From Arenicola marina (lineage: Eukaryota > Annelida > Polychaeta > Arenicolidae): a DNA stretch of 64,000 nt. The stretch spans positions 41,681,798-41,745,797 of the forward strand of contig OZ025257.1 in the NCBI GenBank assembly GCA_964019135.1. The letters are read 5' to 3'. The notes beneath the pieces were generated by a model. That model searched no databases, was not told the DNA's origin, and saw only the letters and a list, made by a program, of their open reading frames with translations. Below, in pieces: positions 28,166 to 43,200 of the stretch (its first letter is position 1; each line of letters begins with the position of its first letter). A program made the position numbers and the translations under genes.

Positions 28166-31093
28166 GTGGAGTACGTTATATGATATTGGACATAACTGGG
28201 CAGACGGAAATGTCCTATAGGGTCCTACAGCGTTCTTATGTCGGCAATATGTAACGACCGCTATGCAGTACTAAGTGATATGTTTGTCTTATGTCACCTC
28301 AAAATCTTGGCCATGCAAGTACCAAGAATGTGTAAAATTAGGGCCCATCCACGTACTAGCTAAGAAAGTTGCAGACATTGGTAAAATCTAGTAGGACGAA
28401 AATCCGTTTACAGCTCGAAAATTGACCCATTGGCGTAGCAACTGCCTCCAAAGTAGACCCATGAAGGTACCAAACGTGCATAATTTAGGACCCATTGGTG
28501 TAATGAAATTCATGAAAAGGGCACCCTTTTCAGCGGCACGTCCCCAGCAGTCAGTTGTCTCTAGACCCCCCCCCCCGGGGCATGATAGCGAAGCTAAATT
28601 TGGCTAAGATACCTGCTGGGACAATGGAATGGGGTTGGATGAACCTTTCCCCAGATACACGTACTACATAATGGGGTTCGAACCGACGACCTGTTGATCT
28701 GGAGCTCCGTATCAAGCCCCCCCCCCCCTTCCCCAGTGCAGAAAGGAAAGAACGCGGAGTCACAACTTTGGCGCTGACATTTTACTGCAGGATATATGCG
28801 ACGCGAGGCCTCTTGGCATAAGTCGTAATTGAAACAGGCGAAACGTCGTATAAATAATACCAAAATATAGATATAAATCGGTAACAAAACAAAGGATAAA
28901 CAAGATAATCAATAGAGGCCTAGATCACACAGTAATTAACGGAACGAGACACAAGAGAAGGGGTGACGATGACCGCTCTCCCCTTACCGGACGCAAGTAG
29001 TTCCTCCTATATAACATTAAGTGGACGCTAATTACTTAAGCAATGATATAGCGGTGGCGTGCTTAAATTAGATGACTAATTAAGTATCTGGATATATAGT
29101 GGACGGGTTATCCCATGAAATGTAACTTCCACCTTGAATGCATTGATTCCATCAGCCACTGCGGTGACAACGGTTGTTTGGCCTCCGTGGTGAATCTCAA
29201 GAATTAATTTTCTGTATTTTCACTGAGAAAATGTTTAAATGTATTGAACGGAAAGGATGTCTTATTGGACAAACTGGTACGGCTTTCATGTATACTACGT
29301 GATCAAAATTCAGACATCGCTGTCGTTTTAACTATTTTTTATAGAGTTAAGATTCACAGTCAGACACAATGTCCCACACACTTCTCCGATACATTTTTAA
29401 AATCATAATGTAGGTGAAAAATTGCTGTGTGCATGACCAGCTTTAGGCTAGACTGGTGCTTTCACGAAATGAAACTATTGAACCCACCCTCTGCCATCCT
29501 ATTTATTTTTATAGACTACATCACCAATCATAGTTCATATTATTCCACTATGAGGCGCTACTGCATGTGCTATGCATTCTGGGTAATATTTTGCTGAATA
29601 TTATAGTTGTCTTTCGCAACTTCAAGATAACGTTATAACCCTACGGCTAAATATTTAAACAGTTAAACTCCCTCTGTTATCATCCGTGTGAAACTGAAGA
29701 TATATTTTAAGATGTCAGTCAGACAAGCTCATGTTCCCTGTAAAACGTGTATGTAGACTGCACCAAAACATTTCCCAGAACAGATTTCCCTTTTTTTTTT
29801 TATTTTGTCACAAATATTTGCTATCGATGATGTGGGCTTTCCTTTCATATTTCATGGGTCACTTAACTTCAACCCTAAATAAAACAGCTTGAATAACAGA
29901 CCGTATTGCCTGTAACCTTACTGAATTGATCGGTGCTTTATATCGATCTCTGATGTGGTCCAGGTTCCCAACACATGAGACACGTGAGCGCTCTTCTCTT
30001 ACTTATGGCAGTCTGCTTATTATGGGTTACCAGATCACTGCTAAAGCAGCGAGGCGCTTACGGCATGGGTCTAATTACACGTTAGGTGTTCGATGTTTTG
30101 CAAATATTACTTTGAACATTAAAAATGAAGAGTACGCATGCAGTGCTTCCATCTGGTGAGCTCTTCTATATAGATGTATGATGAACTATCAACCAGTGGT
30201 TAACTTGGTCGTGATTGCAATGGTGCATGGACAAGAACGTCAGATAGGTGCAGATATGCAATATTATAAATTCAAAACCGAGATATTTCAAAGATTCATC
30301 TCTGTTATGCTTAAACGATTAAATCTAGTCCAAATATATTCATTCATCAATATACAACATATACATGTCAGGAACTTTCACAAATAGATGTTCGATCCAC
30401 TGGTGACCACAGATCGATTTCTACACGTGTACATGACTGAATTGATGTAATCTTTTAAGCCTAATAGAGATCAGTCTTTGTGATTGCTACGTCTTAATTG
30501 CGTTCATAATTTAGTTCGATGTCGATATGATGCATTTAACAATAGAACCCGATTCTATTAGCCGACGGTTGGCTTCCCAACAGATGGAATGACAATGGGG
30601 AGAGAGGGCTTCGTGTTACATAGTTCGTAGCTTTGCAGTCTTTGTGCAATGCACGAAGTCGTCAATCTCTCCAATACATGTGGTACAATGCTGTGAATGC
30701 CCTTCCGTAGATATTCATGAATAAATAGTTTGTCCTCCGAGCGATTTCAGGCGTATGTCAAAGTAGTGGTTAAAGTAGGTTAAAGTAGTGCGCCTGATTG
30801 GTCCACGTTGTCGAAGACGCCGAAACAAAATAAATTCAAGATGGCGGACACTATATCAGGCGGTTTCTGGCGTAACTTTCCGAGCTTCAAGTGCGCCTGA
30901 TTGGTCCAAGTTTTCCAAGACGCCAAAAGGAACTAAATCCAAGATGGCGGACACAAAATGATTATCCGTCCACAATCCATAGAACCCCGAGCAGTGATTG
31001 GCTCCGGTCCGATTAGAAACGCGCCTCGATCTATGGTTGAATACACTATCAGTCATCATCGTCTCAGGCGGGCGCGAGGTCCCGGATGTGGCT
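28166..31093. other. Intergenic region between convergent zinc-finger and adenylyl cyclase genes
   Basis: Mostly unique AT-rich DNA. Near 28600-28760 a tRNA-like B box (GGTTCGAACC on either strand, within GGGGTTCGAACCGACGAC) and TGTTGATCTGGAGCTCC suggest an old SINE. The lower-coordinate side of 31094 must hold the cyclase 3' UTR. No gene is recognised. Confidence 0.5.
30787..30955. repeat. Two-copy tandem duplication of about 105 bp
   Basis: GTGCGCCTGATTGGTCCACG and AGATGGCGGACACTATATCA recur as GTGCGCCTGATTGGTCCAAG and AGATGGCGGACACAAAATGA, with about 104 bases between starts. Both copies contain ATTGG (inverted CCAAT). The duplication lies 140 bases beyond the cyclase stop, probably in its 3' UTR. 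Confidence 0.7.
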
Positions 31094-31243
31094 CTACGGG
31101 ACGTCGGTGGGCTTGGCGCCATCTGGCGGCGACACGAGGAAGGTCACCATGGGGTGTGTCTTGCCCTTGATCTTGACCTCACCCCGGCACTGGCAGGTGA
31201 ACGCCTCAGACGCCACCAGCACCTCGGCAGTGCTGGCTGGGCA
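31094..31243 (-). CDS. ADCY: ADCY last coding exon: end of C2a and stop
   Basis: It encodes [20 protein letters not shown], then [20 protein letters not shown] and a short tail ending DVP and TAG. It aligns with the family's GYTCTCRGIINVKGKGDLKT. The KGK includes the lysine position that contacts ATP phosphates. Acceptor CCTCCCTGCCAG, entry phase 0. Confidence 0.86.
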   Translation of the reverse strand, partial: CPASTAEVLVASEAFTCQCRGEVKIKGKTHPMVTFLVSPPDGAKPTDVP

Positions 31244-34200
31244 CTGGCAGGGAGGAATAAGAAATATTATATTAAATATTTAGTGGAGAAACGCATCAAT
31301 TCCAAATTCGAGTTTTCAATGAGAATATCATATTTTAATATATAGATGAATATTGCATAGTTGTTCAGATAGCTGATTATTCGTTATAGTGCAACGCAAA
31401 TGAAATCGAAAATCGTGTCAAGAATGATAAGACCGTATTGTTACACGTGTGAATATATATGACTCTTTTAGAATCCTGCAGAAATCTCACCTCATGCATC
31501 ACATAGTCCGTAAACAACATACGCCAGCCAATTGTAATTTCAAGATGGCCGCCAACGACGTTGTTGTTTACCTGTATGTTGTTGTTCTCCCCGGGGTTGA
31601 TGTTAAGCCTACCTTATGTTGTTGTCCACCCCGTTGTTGTTGTTTACCTGTATGTTGTTTACCTGTATATGGTTGTCCACCCCGGTGCTTTCCATTCTGC
31701 TGGCCACGTTGACAGTATCTCCCCAGATGTCATACTGCGGCTTCCGAGCCCCGATCACCCCGGCTGTGGCAGGGCCGTGGTTCAAACCTGAGAGACAACG
31801 TCATGGGTAACATAGACCTACAATATACAGACCGTTACCGGGCCGTGGTTCAAACCTGAGAGACAACGTCATGGGTAACATAGACCTACAATATACAGAC
31901 CGTTACAGGGCCGTGGTTCAAACCTGAGAGACAACGTCATGGGTAACATAGACCTACAATATACAGACCGTTACAGGGCCGTGGTTCAAACCTGAGAGAC
32001 AACGTCATGGGTAACATAGACCTACAATATACAGACCGTTACAGTGCCGTGGTTCAAACCTGAGAGACAACGTCATGGGTAACATAGACCTACAATATAC
32101 AGACCGTTACAGTGCCGTGGTTCAAACCTGAGAGACAACGTCATGGGTAACATAGACCTACAATATACAGAGCGTTACAGTGCCGTGGTTCAAACCTGAG
32201 AGACAACGTCATGGGTAACATAGACCTACAATATACAGACCGTTACAGTGCCGTGGTTCAAACCTGAGAGACAACGTCATGGGTAACATAGACCTACAAT
32301 ATACAGACCGTTACAGGGCCGTGGTTCAAACCTGAGAGACAACGTCATGGGTAACACAGACCTACAATATACAGACCGTTACAGGGCCATGGTTCAAACC
32401 TGAGAGACAACGTCATGGGTAACATAGACCTACAATATACAGACCGTTACAGGGCCGTTGTTCAAACCTGAGAGACAACGTCATGGGTAACATAGACCTA
32501 CAATATACAGACCGTTACAGGGCCGTGGTTCAAACCTGAGAGACAACGTCATGGGTAACATAGACCTACAATATACAGACCGTTACAGGGCCGTGGTTCA
32601 AACCTGAGAGACAACGTCATGGGTAACATAGACCTACAATATACAGACCGTTACAGGGCCGTGGTTCAAACCTGAGAGACAACATCATGGGTAACATAGA
32701 CCTACAATATACAGACCGTTACAGGGCCGTGGTTCAAACCTGAGAGACAACGTCATGGGTAACACAGACCTACAATATACAGACCGTTACAGGGCCGTGG
32801 TTCAAACCTGAGAGACAACGTCATGGGTAACATAGACCTACAATATACAGACCGTTACAGGGCCGTGGTTCAAACCTGAGAGTCAACGTCATGGGTAACA
32901 TAGACCTACAATATACAGACCGTAACAGGGCCGTGGTTCAAACCTGAGAGACAACGTCATGGGTAACACAGACCTACAATATACAGACCGTTACAGGGCC
33001 GTGGTTCAAACCTGAGAGACAACGTCATGGGTAACATAGACCTACAATATACAGATCGTTACAGGGCCGTGGTTCAAACCTGAGAGACAACGTCATGGGT
33101 AACATAGACCTACAATATACAGACCGTTACAGGGCCGTGGTTCAAACCTGAGAGACAACGTCATGGGTAACATAGACCTACAATATACAGACCGTTACAG
33201 GGCCGTGGTTCAAACCTGAGAGACAACGTCATGGGTAACATAGACCTACAATATACAGACCGTTACAGGGCCATGGTTCAAACCTGAGAGACAACGTCAT
33301 GGGTAACATAGACCTACAATATACAGACCGTTACAGGGCCGTTGTTCAAACCTGAGAGACAACGTCATGGGTAACATAGACTTACAATATACAGACCGTT
33401 ACAGGGCCGTGGTTCAAACCTGAGAGACAACGTCATGGGTAACATAGACCTACAATATACAGACCGTTACAGGGCCGTGGTTCAAACCTGAGAGACAACG
33501 TCATGGGTAACATAGACCTACAATATACAGACCGTTACAGGGCCGTGGTTCAAACCTGAGAGACAACATCATGGGTAACATAGACCTACAATATACAGAC
33601 CGTTACAGGGCCGTGGTTCAAACCTGAGAGACAACGTCATGGGCAACACAGACCTACAATATACAGACCGTTACAGGGCCGTGGTTCAAACCTGAGAGAC
33701 AACGTCATGGGTAACATAGACCTACAATATACAGACCGTTACAGGACCGTGGTTCAAACCTGAGAGACAACGTCATGGGTAACATAGACCTACAATATAC
33801 AGACCGTTACAGGGCCGTGGTTCAAACCTGAGAGACAACGTCATGGGTAACACAGACCTACAATATACAGACCGTTACAGGGCCGTGGTTTAAATCTGAG
33901 AGACAACGTCATGGGTAACATAGACCTACAATATACAGACCGTTACAGGGCCGTGGTTCAAACCTGAGAGACAACGTCATGGGTAACATAGACCTACAAT
34001 ATACAGACCGTTACAGGGCCGTGGTTCAAACCTGAGAGACAACGTTATGGGTAACATAGACCTACAATATACAGACCGTTACAGGGCCGTGGTTCGAACC
34101 TGAGAGACAACGTCATGGGTAACATAGACCTACAATATACAGACCGTTACAGGGCCGTGGTTCAAACCTGAGAGACAACGTCATGGGTAACATAGACCTA

Positions 34201-37200
34201 CAATATACAGACCGTTACAGGGCCGTGGTTCAAACCTGAGAGACAACGTCATGGGTAACATAGACCTACAATATACAGACCGTTACAGTGCCGTGGTTCA
34301 AACCTGAGAGACAACGTCATGGGTAACATAGACCTGCAATATACAGACCGTTACAGGGCCGTGGTTCAAACCTGAGAGACAACGTCATGGGTAACATAGA
34401 CCTACAATATACAGACCGTTACAGGGCCGTGGTTCAAACCTGGGAGACAACGTCATGGGTAACATAGACCTACAATATACAGACTGTTACAGGGCCGTGG
34501 TTCAAACCTGAGAGACAACATCATGGGTAACATAGACCGACAATATACAGACCGTTACAGGGCCGTGGTTCAAACCTGAGAGACAACGTCATGGGTAACA
34601 TAGACCTACAATATACAGACCGTTACAGGGCCGTGGTTCAAACCTGAGAGACAACATCATGGGTAACATAGACCTACAATATACAGACCGTTACAGGGCC
34701 GTGGTTCAAACCTGAGAGACAACATCATGGGTAACATAGACCGAAAATTTACAGATCGTTACAGGGCCATGGTTCAAACCTGAGAGACAACATCATGGGT
34801 AACATAGACCTACAATATACAGACCGTTACAGGGCCGTGGTTCAAACCTGAGAGACAACATCATGGGTAACATAGACCTACAATACACAGACCGTTACAG
34901 GGCCGTGGTTCAAACCTGAGAGACAACATCATGGGTAACATAGACCTACAATATACAGACCGTTACAGGGCCGTGGTTCAAACCTGAGAGACAACGTCAT
35001 GGGTAACATAGACCTACAATATACAGACCGTTACAGGGCCGTGGTTCAAACCTGAGAGACAACGTCATGGGTAACATAGACCTACAATATACAGACCGTT
35101 ACAGGGCCGTGGTTCAAACCTGAGAGACAACGTCATGGGTAACATAGACCTACAATATACAGACCGTTACAGGGCCGTGGTTCAAACCTGAGAGACAACG
35201 TCATGGGTAACATAGACCTACAATATACAGACCGTTACAGGGCCGTGGTTCAAACCTGAGTGACAACATCATGGGTAACATAGACCTACAATATACAGAC
35301 CGTTACAGGGCCGTGGTTCAAACCTGAGAGACAACGTCATGGGTAACATAGACCTACAATATACAGACCGTTACAGGGCCATGGTTCAAACCTGAGAGAC
35401 AACGTCATGGGTAACATAGACCTACAATATACAGACCGTTACAGGGCCGTGGTTCAAACCTGAGAGACAACGTCATGGGTAACATAGACCTACAATATAC
35501 AGACCGTTACAGGGCCTTGGTTCAAACCTGAGAGACAACGTCATGGGTAACATAGACCTACAATATACAGACCGTTACAGGGCCGTGGTTCAAACCTGAG
35601 AGACAACGTCATGGGTAACATAGACCTACAATATACAGACCGTTACAGGGCCGTGGTTCAAACCTGAGAGACAACGTCATGGGTAACATAGACCTACAAT
35701 ATACAGACCGTTACAGGGCCGTGGTTCAAACCTGAGAGACAACATCATGGGTAACATAAACCTACAATATACAGACCGTTACAGGGCCGTGGTTCAAACC
35801 TGAGAGACAACGTCATGGGTAACATAGACCTACAATATACAGACCGTTACAGGGCCGTGGTTCAAACCTGAGAGACAACATCATGGGTAACATAGACCTA
35901 CAATATACAGACCGTTACAGGGCCGTGGTTCAAACCTGAGAGACAACATCATGGGTAACATAGACCTACAATATACAGACCGTAACAGGGCCGTGGTTCA
36001 AACCTGAGAGACAACATCATGGGTAACATAGACCTACAATATACAGACCGTTACAGGGCCGTGGCTTAAACCTGAGAGACAACATCATGGGTAACATAGA
36101 CCTACAATATACAGACCGTTACAGGGCCGTGGTTCAAACCTGAGAGACAACATCATGGGTAACATAGACCTACAATATACAGACCGTTACAGGGCCGTGG
36201 TTCAAACCTGAGAGACAACATCATGGGTAACATAGACCTACAATATACAGACCGTTACAGGGCCGTGGTTCAAACCTGAGAGACAACATCATGGGTAACA
36301 TAGACCTACAATATACAGACCGTTACAGGGCCGTGGTTCAAACCTGAGAGACAACATCATGGGTAACATAGACCTACAATATACAGACCGTTACAGGGCC
36401 GTGGTTCAAACCTGAGAGACAACATCATGGGTAACATAGACCTACAATATACAGACCGTTACAGGGCCGTGGCTTAAACCTGAGAGACAACATCATGGGT
36501 AACATAGACCTACAATATACAGACCGTTACAGGGCCGTGGCTTAAACCTGAGAGACAACATCATGGGTAACATAGACCTACAATATACAGACCGTTACAG
36601 GGCCGTGGCTTAAACCTGAGAGACAACATCATGGGTAACATAGACCTACAATATGCAGACCGTTACAGGGCCGTGGTTCAAACCTGAGAGACAACATCAT
36701 GGGTAACATAGACCTACAATATACAGACCGTTACAGGGCCCTGGCTTAAACCTGAGAGACAACATCATGGGTAACATAGACCTACAATATACAGACCGTT
36801 ACAGGGCCGTGGCTTAAACCTGAGAGACAACATCATGGGTAACATAGACCTACAATATACAGACCGTTACAGGGCCGTGGCTTAAACCTGAGAGACAACA
36901 TCATGGGTAACATAGACCTACAATATACAGACCGTTACAGGGCCGTGGCTTAAACCTGAGAGACAACATCATGGGTAACATAGACCTACAATATGCAGAC
37001 CGTTACAGGGCCGTGGTTCAAACCTGAGAGACAACATCATGGGTAACATAGACCTACAATATACAGACCGTTACAGGGCCGTGGTTCAAACCTGAGAGAC
37101 AACATCATGGGTAACATAGACCTACAATATACAGACCGTTACAGGGCCGTGGTTCAAACCTGAGAGACAACATCATGGGTAACATAGACCTACAATATAC

Positions 37201-40200
37201 AGACCGTTACAGGGCCGTGGTTCAAACCTGAGAGACAACATCATGGGTAACATAGACCTACAATATACAGACCGTTACAGGGCCGTGGTTCAAACCTGAG
37301 AGACAACGTCATGGGTAACATAGACCTACAATATACAGACCGTTACAGGGCCGTGGTTCAAACCTGAGAGACAACGTCATGGGTAACATAGACCTACAAT
37401 ATACAGACCGTTACAGGGCCGTGGTTCAAACCTGAGAGACAACATCATGGGTAACATAGACCTACAATATACAGACCGTTACAGGGCCGTGGTTCAAACC
37501 TGAGAGACAACGTCATGGGTAACATAGACCTACAATATACAGACCGTTACAGGGCCGTGGTTCAAACCTGAGAGACAACGTCATGGGTAACATAGACCTA
37601 CAATATACAGACCGTTACAGGGCCGTGATTCAAACCTGAGAGACAACGTCATGGGTCACATAGACCTGCAATATACAGACCGGTACAGGGCCGTGATTCA
37701 AACCTGAGAGACAACGTCATGGGTCACATAGACCTGCAATATACAGACCGTTACAGGGCCGTGGTTCAAACCTGAGAGACAACATCATGGGTAACATAGA
37801 CCTACAATATACAGACCGATACAGGGCCGTGGTTCAAACCTGAGAGACAACATCATGGGTAACATAGACCTACAATATACAGACCGTTACAGGGCCGTGA
37901 TTCAAACCTGAGAGACAACGTCATGGGTCACATAGACCTACAATATACAGACCGTTACAGGGCCGTGGCTTAAACCTGAGAGACAACATCATGGTTAACA
38001 TAGACCTACAATATACAGACCGTTACAGGGCCATGGTTCAAACCTGGGAGACAACATCATGGGTAACATAGACCTACAATATACAGACCGTTACAGGGTC
38101 GTGGCTCAAACCTGAGAGACAACGTCATGGGTAACATAGACCTACAATATACAGACCGTTACAGGGCCGTGATTCAAACCTGAGAGACAACGTCATGGGT
38201 AACATAGACCTACAATATACAGACCGTTACAGGGCCATGGTTCAAACCTGGGAGACAACATCATGGGTAACATAGACCTACAATATACAGACCGTTACAG
38301 GGTCGTGGCTCAAACCTGAGAGACAACGTCATGGGTAACATAGACCTACAATATACAGACCGTTACAGGGCCGTGATTCAAACCTGAGAGACAACGTCAT
38401 GGGTAACATAGACCTACAATATACAGACCGTTACAGGGCCGTGATTCAAACCTGAGAGACAACGTCATGGGTAACATAGACCTACAATATACAGACCGTT
38501 ACAGGGCCGTGGTTCAAACCTGAGAGACAACATCATGGGTAACATAGACCTACAATATACAGACCGATACAGGGCCGTGGTTCAAACCTGAGAGACAACA
38601 TCATGGGTAACATAGACCTACAATATACAGACCGTTACAGGGCCGTGATTCAAACCTGAGAGACAACGTCATGGGTCACATAGACCTACAATATACAGAC
38701 CGTTACAGGGCCGTGGCTTAAACCTGAGAGACAACATCATGGTTAACATAGACCTACAATATACAGACCGTTACAGGGCCATGGTTCAAACCTGGGAGAC
38801 AACATCATGGGTAACATAGACCTACAATATACAGACCGTTACAGGGTCGTGGCTCAAACCTGAGAGACAACGTCATGGGTAACATAGACCTACAATATAC
38901 AGACCGTTACAGGGCCGTGATTCAAACCTGAGAGACAACGTCATGGGTAACATAGACCTACAATATACAGACCGTTACAGGGTCGTGGCTCAAACCTGAG
39001 AGACAACGTCATGGGTAACATAGACCTACAATATGCAGACTGCCCTTACCTTCAAGAATATAAATAAACAAATAACTGCTAAAATATCATATACACTTAT
39101 GTCGTACTATGGCGTTGAAAATACGTGACAAGCAAGAAGCTGAAGACGCTCAACTGGTTTGCCTGGGTTCCAACTCTGATTTTCCATATTTGATTCAATA
39201 ATCGTTTAAGACTTTTTCACATAATACAAATTTGTATATTTACTTTTCATTTGCCGTCTATTTTGAACTCCATTTGACTTACCGATTCGTAGAGCGAAGT
39301 GGTTCAATGAATACGCGTTGATTTGGTTGAGCGTTGCCATGAGCGACAGGGCGAAGTCGGTCAGAGAGATGATATGAGAGTCGGGCTGATCGGAGGAACA
39401 CTGCCAAAAAATATCACCAAAACGCATCACCAAAAGTTACTATTTCAACAATAAGTAAGCACTGGGCGAGCGGGGCTGTACAAAGTAGGCGGGAAGACTT
39501 TCGGGAGTTTAGAAAAGCAGGCGCATTGCATGAACACCACCAGTCTGTATCTAGTTGGTAGAACGGCGAATTTTGATCAAAGGATTGTGGGTTTAATTCC
39601 CAACGAAGGCGTTTATTGGGACTTAGTGGTGACAGCCAGTGGCGGAGCCAGGAATTTACGAAAGGGGGGGGGGGCACCAGTTATTTAAGTAGTATCCAGG
39701 CGTGGATCCAGTGACCAGGTAAGGAGGGGAGGGGGCGGGGATGCTGGTGAAGCACTATCCAGGCGCGGATCCTGCGACGGGGGGTGGGCGGGGGGTAGTT
39801 GTTTCTCTCATAATAGAACTCCCAGAAGCTCGGCCACTAAGAACTCTGGGTAAGCAGACCGATAGTGGTGTCAGAGCTATGAGACATAATGTCGGAGATT
39901 TTAATTATCCGCCGCAGTTGGATCTCAGGACTGCGATATAAAGCAAAACCTTCAGTACTGTTAATCCATATATATCAGGACCGTCTTTACGAATCCTTAC
40001 CAATAATCGAAGGTGACAGGTGTGTATGTCCTATTATAGGAACCTTATTCAGTATATTCGGGAAGCATCGGTGGTATAAGGGTGTGTCTGTGTGGGGGGG
40101 GATGCCGGGGTGTGTGTAGGGGGACTGTGTGAGGGTGTGGGGTGAGGGGGGTGTAAGGGTGTGGTGGTGGGGGCGGGGGCGGTGGTGTGAGGGTGTGTGT

Positions 40201-43200
40201 GGCGGGTGGGGGATGGTGTGAGGGTTAGAGGGGGGTGCTTTGCCCACCTGTCTCTTGGTTCGACCTCTCTGGAGCCCCGTGGCTGCCATATACGTACTGC
40301 CGATTGTCTTGATTTTCTCCACGCGACTGTACTTCGGCTTCGACAACAACTAAAGGGGGGGAAACAACAAAAACCAACGAGTGCGTAATTTACAAACAAA
40401 AAACACCTTATGTTAAAGTTGGGCTACGCCATTTTAATAAATGACCTTTTCAACACAAAGAGCGTTCACTGTTGTTTTGAGCAAACTAAAGAACGGGTGT
40501 TCTTGTCATTTACAATGCGTACATTTAGGAATAATAAATGATTGTGAATCGGTATGTGCACCAAGCAATTTAAGAATTGTTTTTCAAAATCCTGTCGATT
40601 AATACTGCTAAAGAGAACCATAACAAAGTACATAGTTCAGGAGGCTGAGCCATGGACGGATAATGAAGACATCGCGATCCTCTCGCCCGGCTAGGTACAC
40701 ACGATACTGAATGATATTTATTTGAAAACTATCTATCGTGTGTCAAAGGTTGGAGTCATACGATCGCGCCATCAGAGGAGTATAGACTATATACTATAGA
40801 CTATAGACTATAGGAGTATAGAATAGACAGATATTTTAGATTCTGTAGCTTGGGTCTCGCTGCAGGAACAAAAACCAATGAAAACGGATATCATATCCTA
40901 TCTATCTGTCCCCTTTATGACCACATGAGAAGTGCCCTTTTCAGCGGAACTGTCTTGTATCCATCGCGGAAACAATTGATTGCCATTTCCTCATCTTAAA
41001 TTAAATGCCTCTGAACTTGGAAATATAGCTGCTTATACGTATGCGTTAGAGTCTCGTGAATGCTTTGAAGTCTCGTAAAGTGAGTGTAAATGTACCACAA
41101 CACTCATATCCATTGCCTCTTTGCACTGAACTAATACCATGGGCCCACGGTCTGAAAGGTATGAACTGTAGATTGTTATAGACAGGTCACCTGGTCGAAG
41201 TCTCCGATGATCTCGTTGAGCAGCCTGAGACACTCGATGCCGTGCTTGCTGATCGCGTCTTGCTGGTAAAAGTCTCGGAAGTTAGGGATGGAGGCGAACA
41301 TGACACATATGTTGTCATAGGCCTCGTGGTAAATCTCCTGCAACGTCAGCAATTTATACATGTGAAATACTCTATTAAATTGATATACTGCAGCAAACAA
41401 ATCTGAAGAATGAACTTGGAAAACGGTTGCATGAATGCATAAAATGTAAATTTGTTGCGAATTTGATTAGAATATTTGCTACAACATGACTGTGCGACTA
41501 AAATCATGGCTTCAATGAGATTGAAATGCATATCTTGCGTCGCAGAGAGAAGAAGCAGTAGTGACGAGTTTTTTGGAGAGGTGATTGTATATTGTAGAAG
41601 TGACTTACGTTGTGACGTCGCGGAGAGAAGAGATATTGGTCGGCCACGTGGTTGGGGAGGATGTTGTAGAAGTGACTTACGTTGTGACGTCACGGAGATA
41701 AGAGGTAGTGGTCGGCCACGTGGTTGGGGAGGACGTTGTAGAAGTGGCTTAGGTTTTGACGTCACGGAGAGAGAAGAGGTAGTGGTCGGCCACGTGGTTG
41801 GGGAGGATGTTGTAGAAGTGACTTACGTTGTGACGTCACGGAGAGAAGAGGTAGTGGTCGGCCACGTGGTTGGGGAGAATGTTGTAGAAGTGACTTACAT
41901 TTTGACGTCACGGAGAGAGAAGAGGTAGTGGTCGGTCACGTGGTTGGGGAGGATGTTGTAGAAGTGACTTACGTTGTGACGTCACTGAGAGAAGCGGTAG
42001 TGGTCGGCCACGTGGTTGGGGAGGATGTTGTAGAAGTGACTTACGTTGTGACGTCACGGAGAGAGGAGAGGTAGTGGTCGGTCACGTGGTTGGGGAGGAT
42101 GTTGTAGAAGTGACTTACGTTGTGACGTCACGGAGAGAAGAGGTAGTGGTCGGTCACGTGGTTGGGGAGGATGTTGTAGAAGTGACTTACGTTGTGACGT
42201 CACGGAGAGAGAAGAGGTAGTGGTCGGCCACGTGGTTGGGGAGGATGTTGTAGAAGTGTCTTACGTTGTGACGTCGCGGAGAGAAGCGGTAGTGGTCGGC
42301 CACGTGGTTGGGGAGGATGTTGTAGAAGTGACTTACGTTGTGACGTCACGGAGAGAAGAGATAGTGGTCGGCCACGTGGTTGGGGAGAATGTTGTAGAAG
42401 TGACTTACGTTTTGACGTCACGGAGAGAGAAGAGGTAGTGGTCGGTCACGTGGTTGGGGAGGATGTTGTAGAAGTGACTTACGTTGTGACGTCACGGAGA
42501 GAGGAGAGGTAGTGGCCGGCCACGTGGTTGGGGAGGATGTTGTAGAAGTGACTTACGTTGTGACGTCACGGAGAGAAGCGGTAGTGGTCGGCCACGTGGT
42601 TGGGGAGGATGTTGTAGAAGTGACTTACGTTGTGACGTCACGGAGAGAGGAGAGGTAGTGGTCGGTCACGTGGTTGGGGAGGATGTTGTAGAAGTGACTT
42701 ACGTTGTGACGTCACTGAGAGAAGAGGTAGTGGTCGGTCACGTGGTTGGGGAGGATGTTGTAGAAGTGACTTACGTTGTGACGTCACGGAGAGAGAAGAG
42801 GTAGTGGTCGGCCACGTGGTTGGGGAGGATGTTGTAGAAGTGTCTTACGTTGTGACGTCACGGAGAGAAGAGGTAGTGGTCGGCCACGTGGTTGGGGAGG
42901 ATGTTGTAGAAGTGGCTTACGTTGTGACGTCGCGGAGAGAAGAGGTAGTGGTCGGCCACGTGGTTGGGGAGGATGTTGTAGAAGTGTCTTACGTTGTGAC
43001 GTCACGGAGAGCAGAGGTAGTGGTCGGTCACGTGGTTGGGGAGGATGTTGTAGAAGTGACTTACGTTGTGACGTCACGGAGAGAGAAGAGGTAGTGGTCG
43101 GCCACGTGGTTGGGGAGGATGTTGTAGAAGTGACTTACGTTGTGACGCCGCGGAGAGAAGAGGTAGTGGTCGGCCACGTGGTTGGGGAGGATGTTGTAGA

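Noticed and set aside
31770-39038. CRISPR-like look of regularly spaced repeats
   Set aside because: The whole 68-bp unit is repeated with no unique spacers, the context is an animal gene intron, and each unit matches the adjacent exon border.
39535-39620. Functional tRNA gene
   Set aside because: A and B boxes are present but the acceptor stem does not pair; it is better read as a SINE head.
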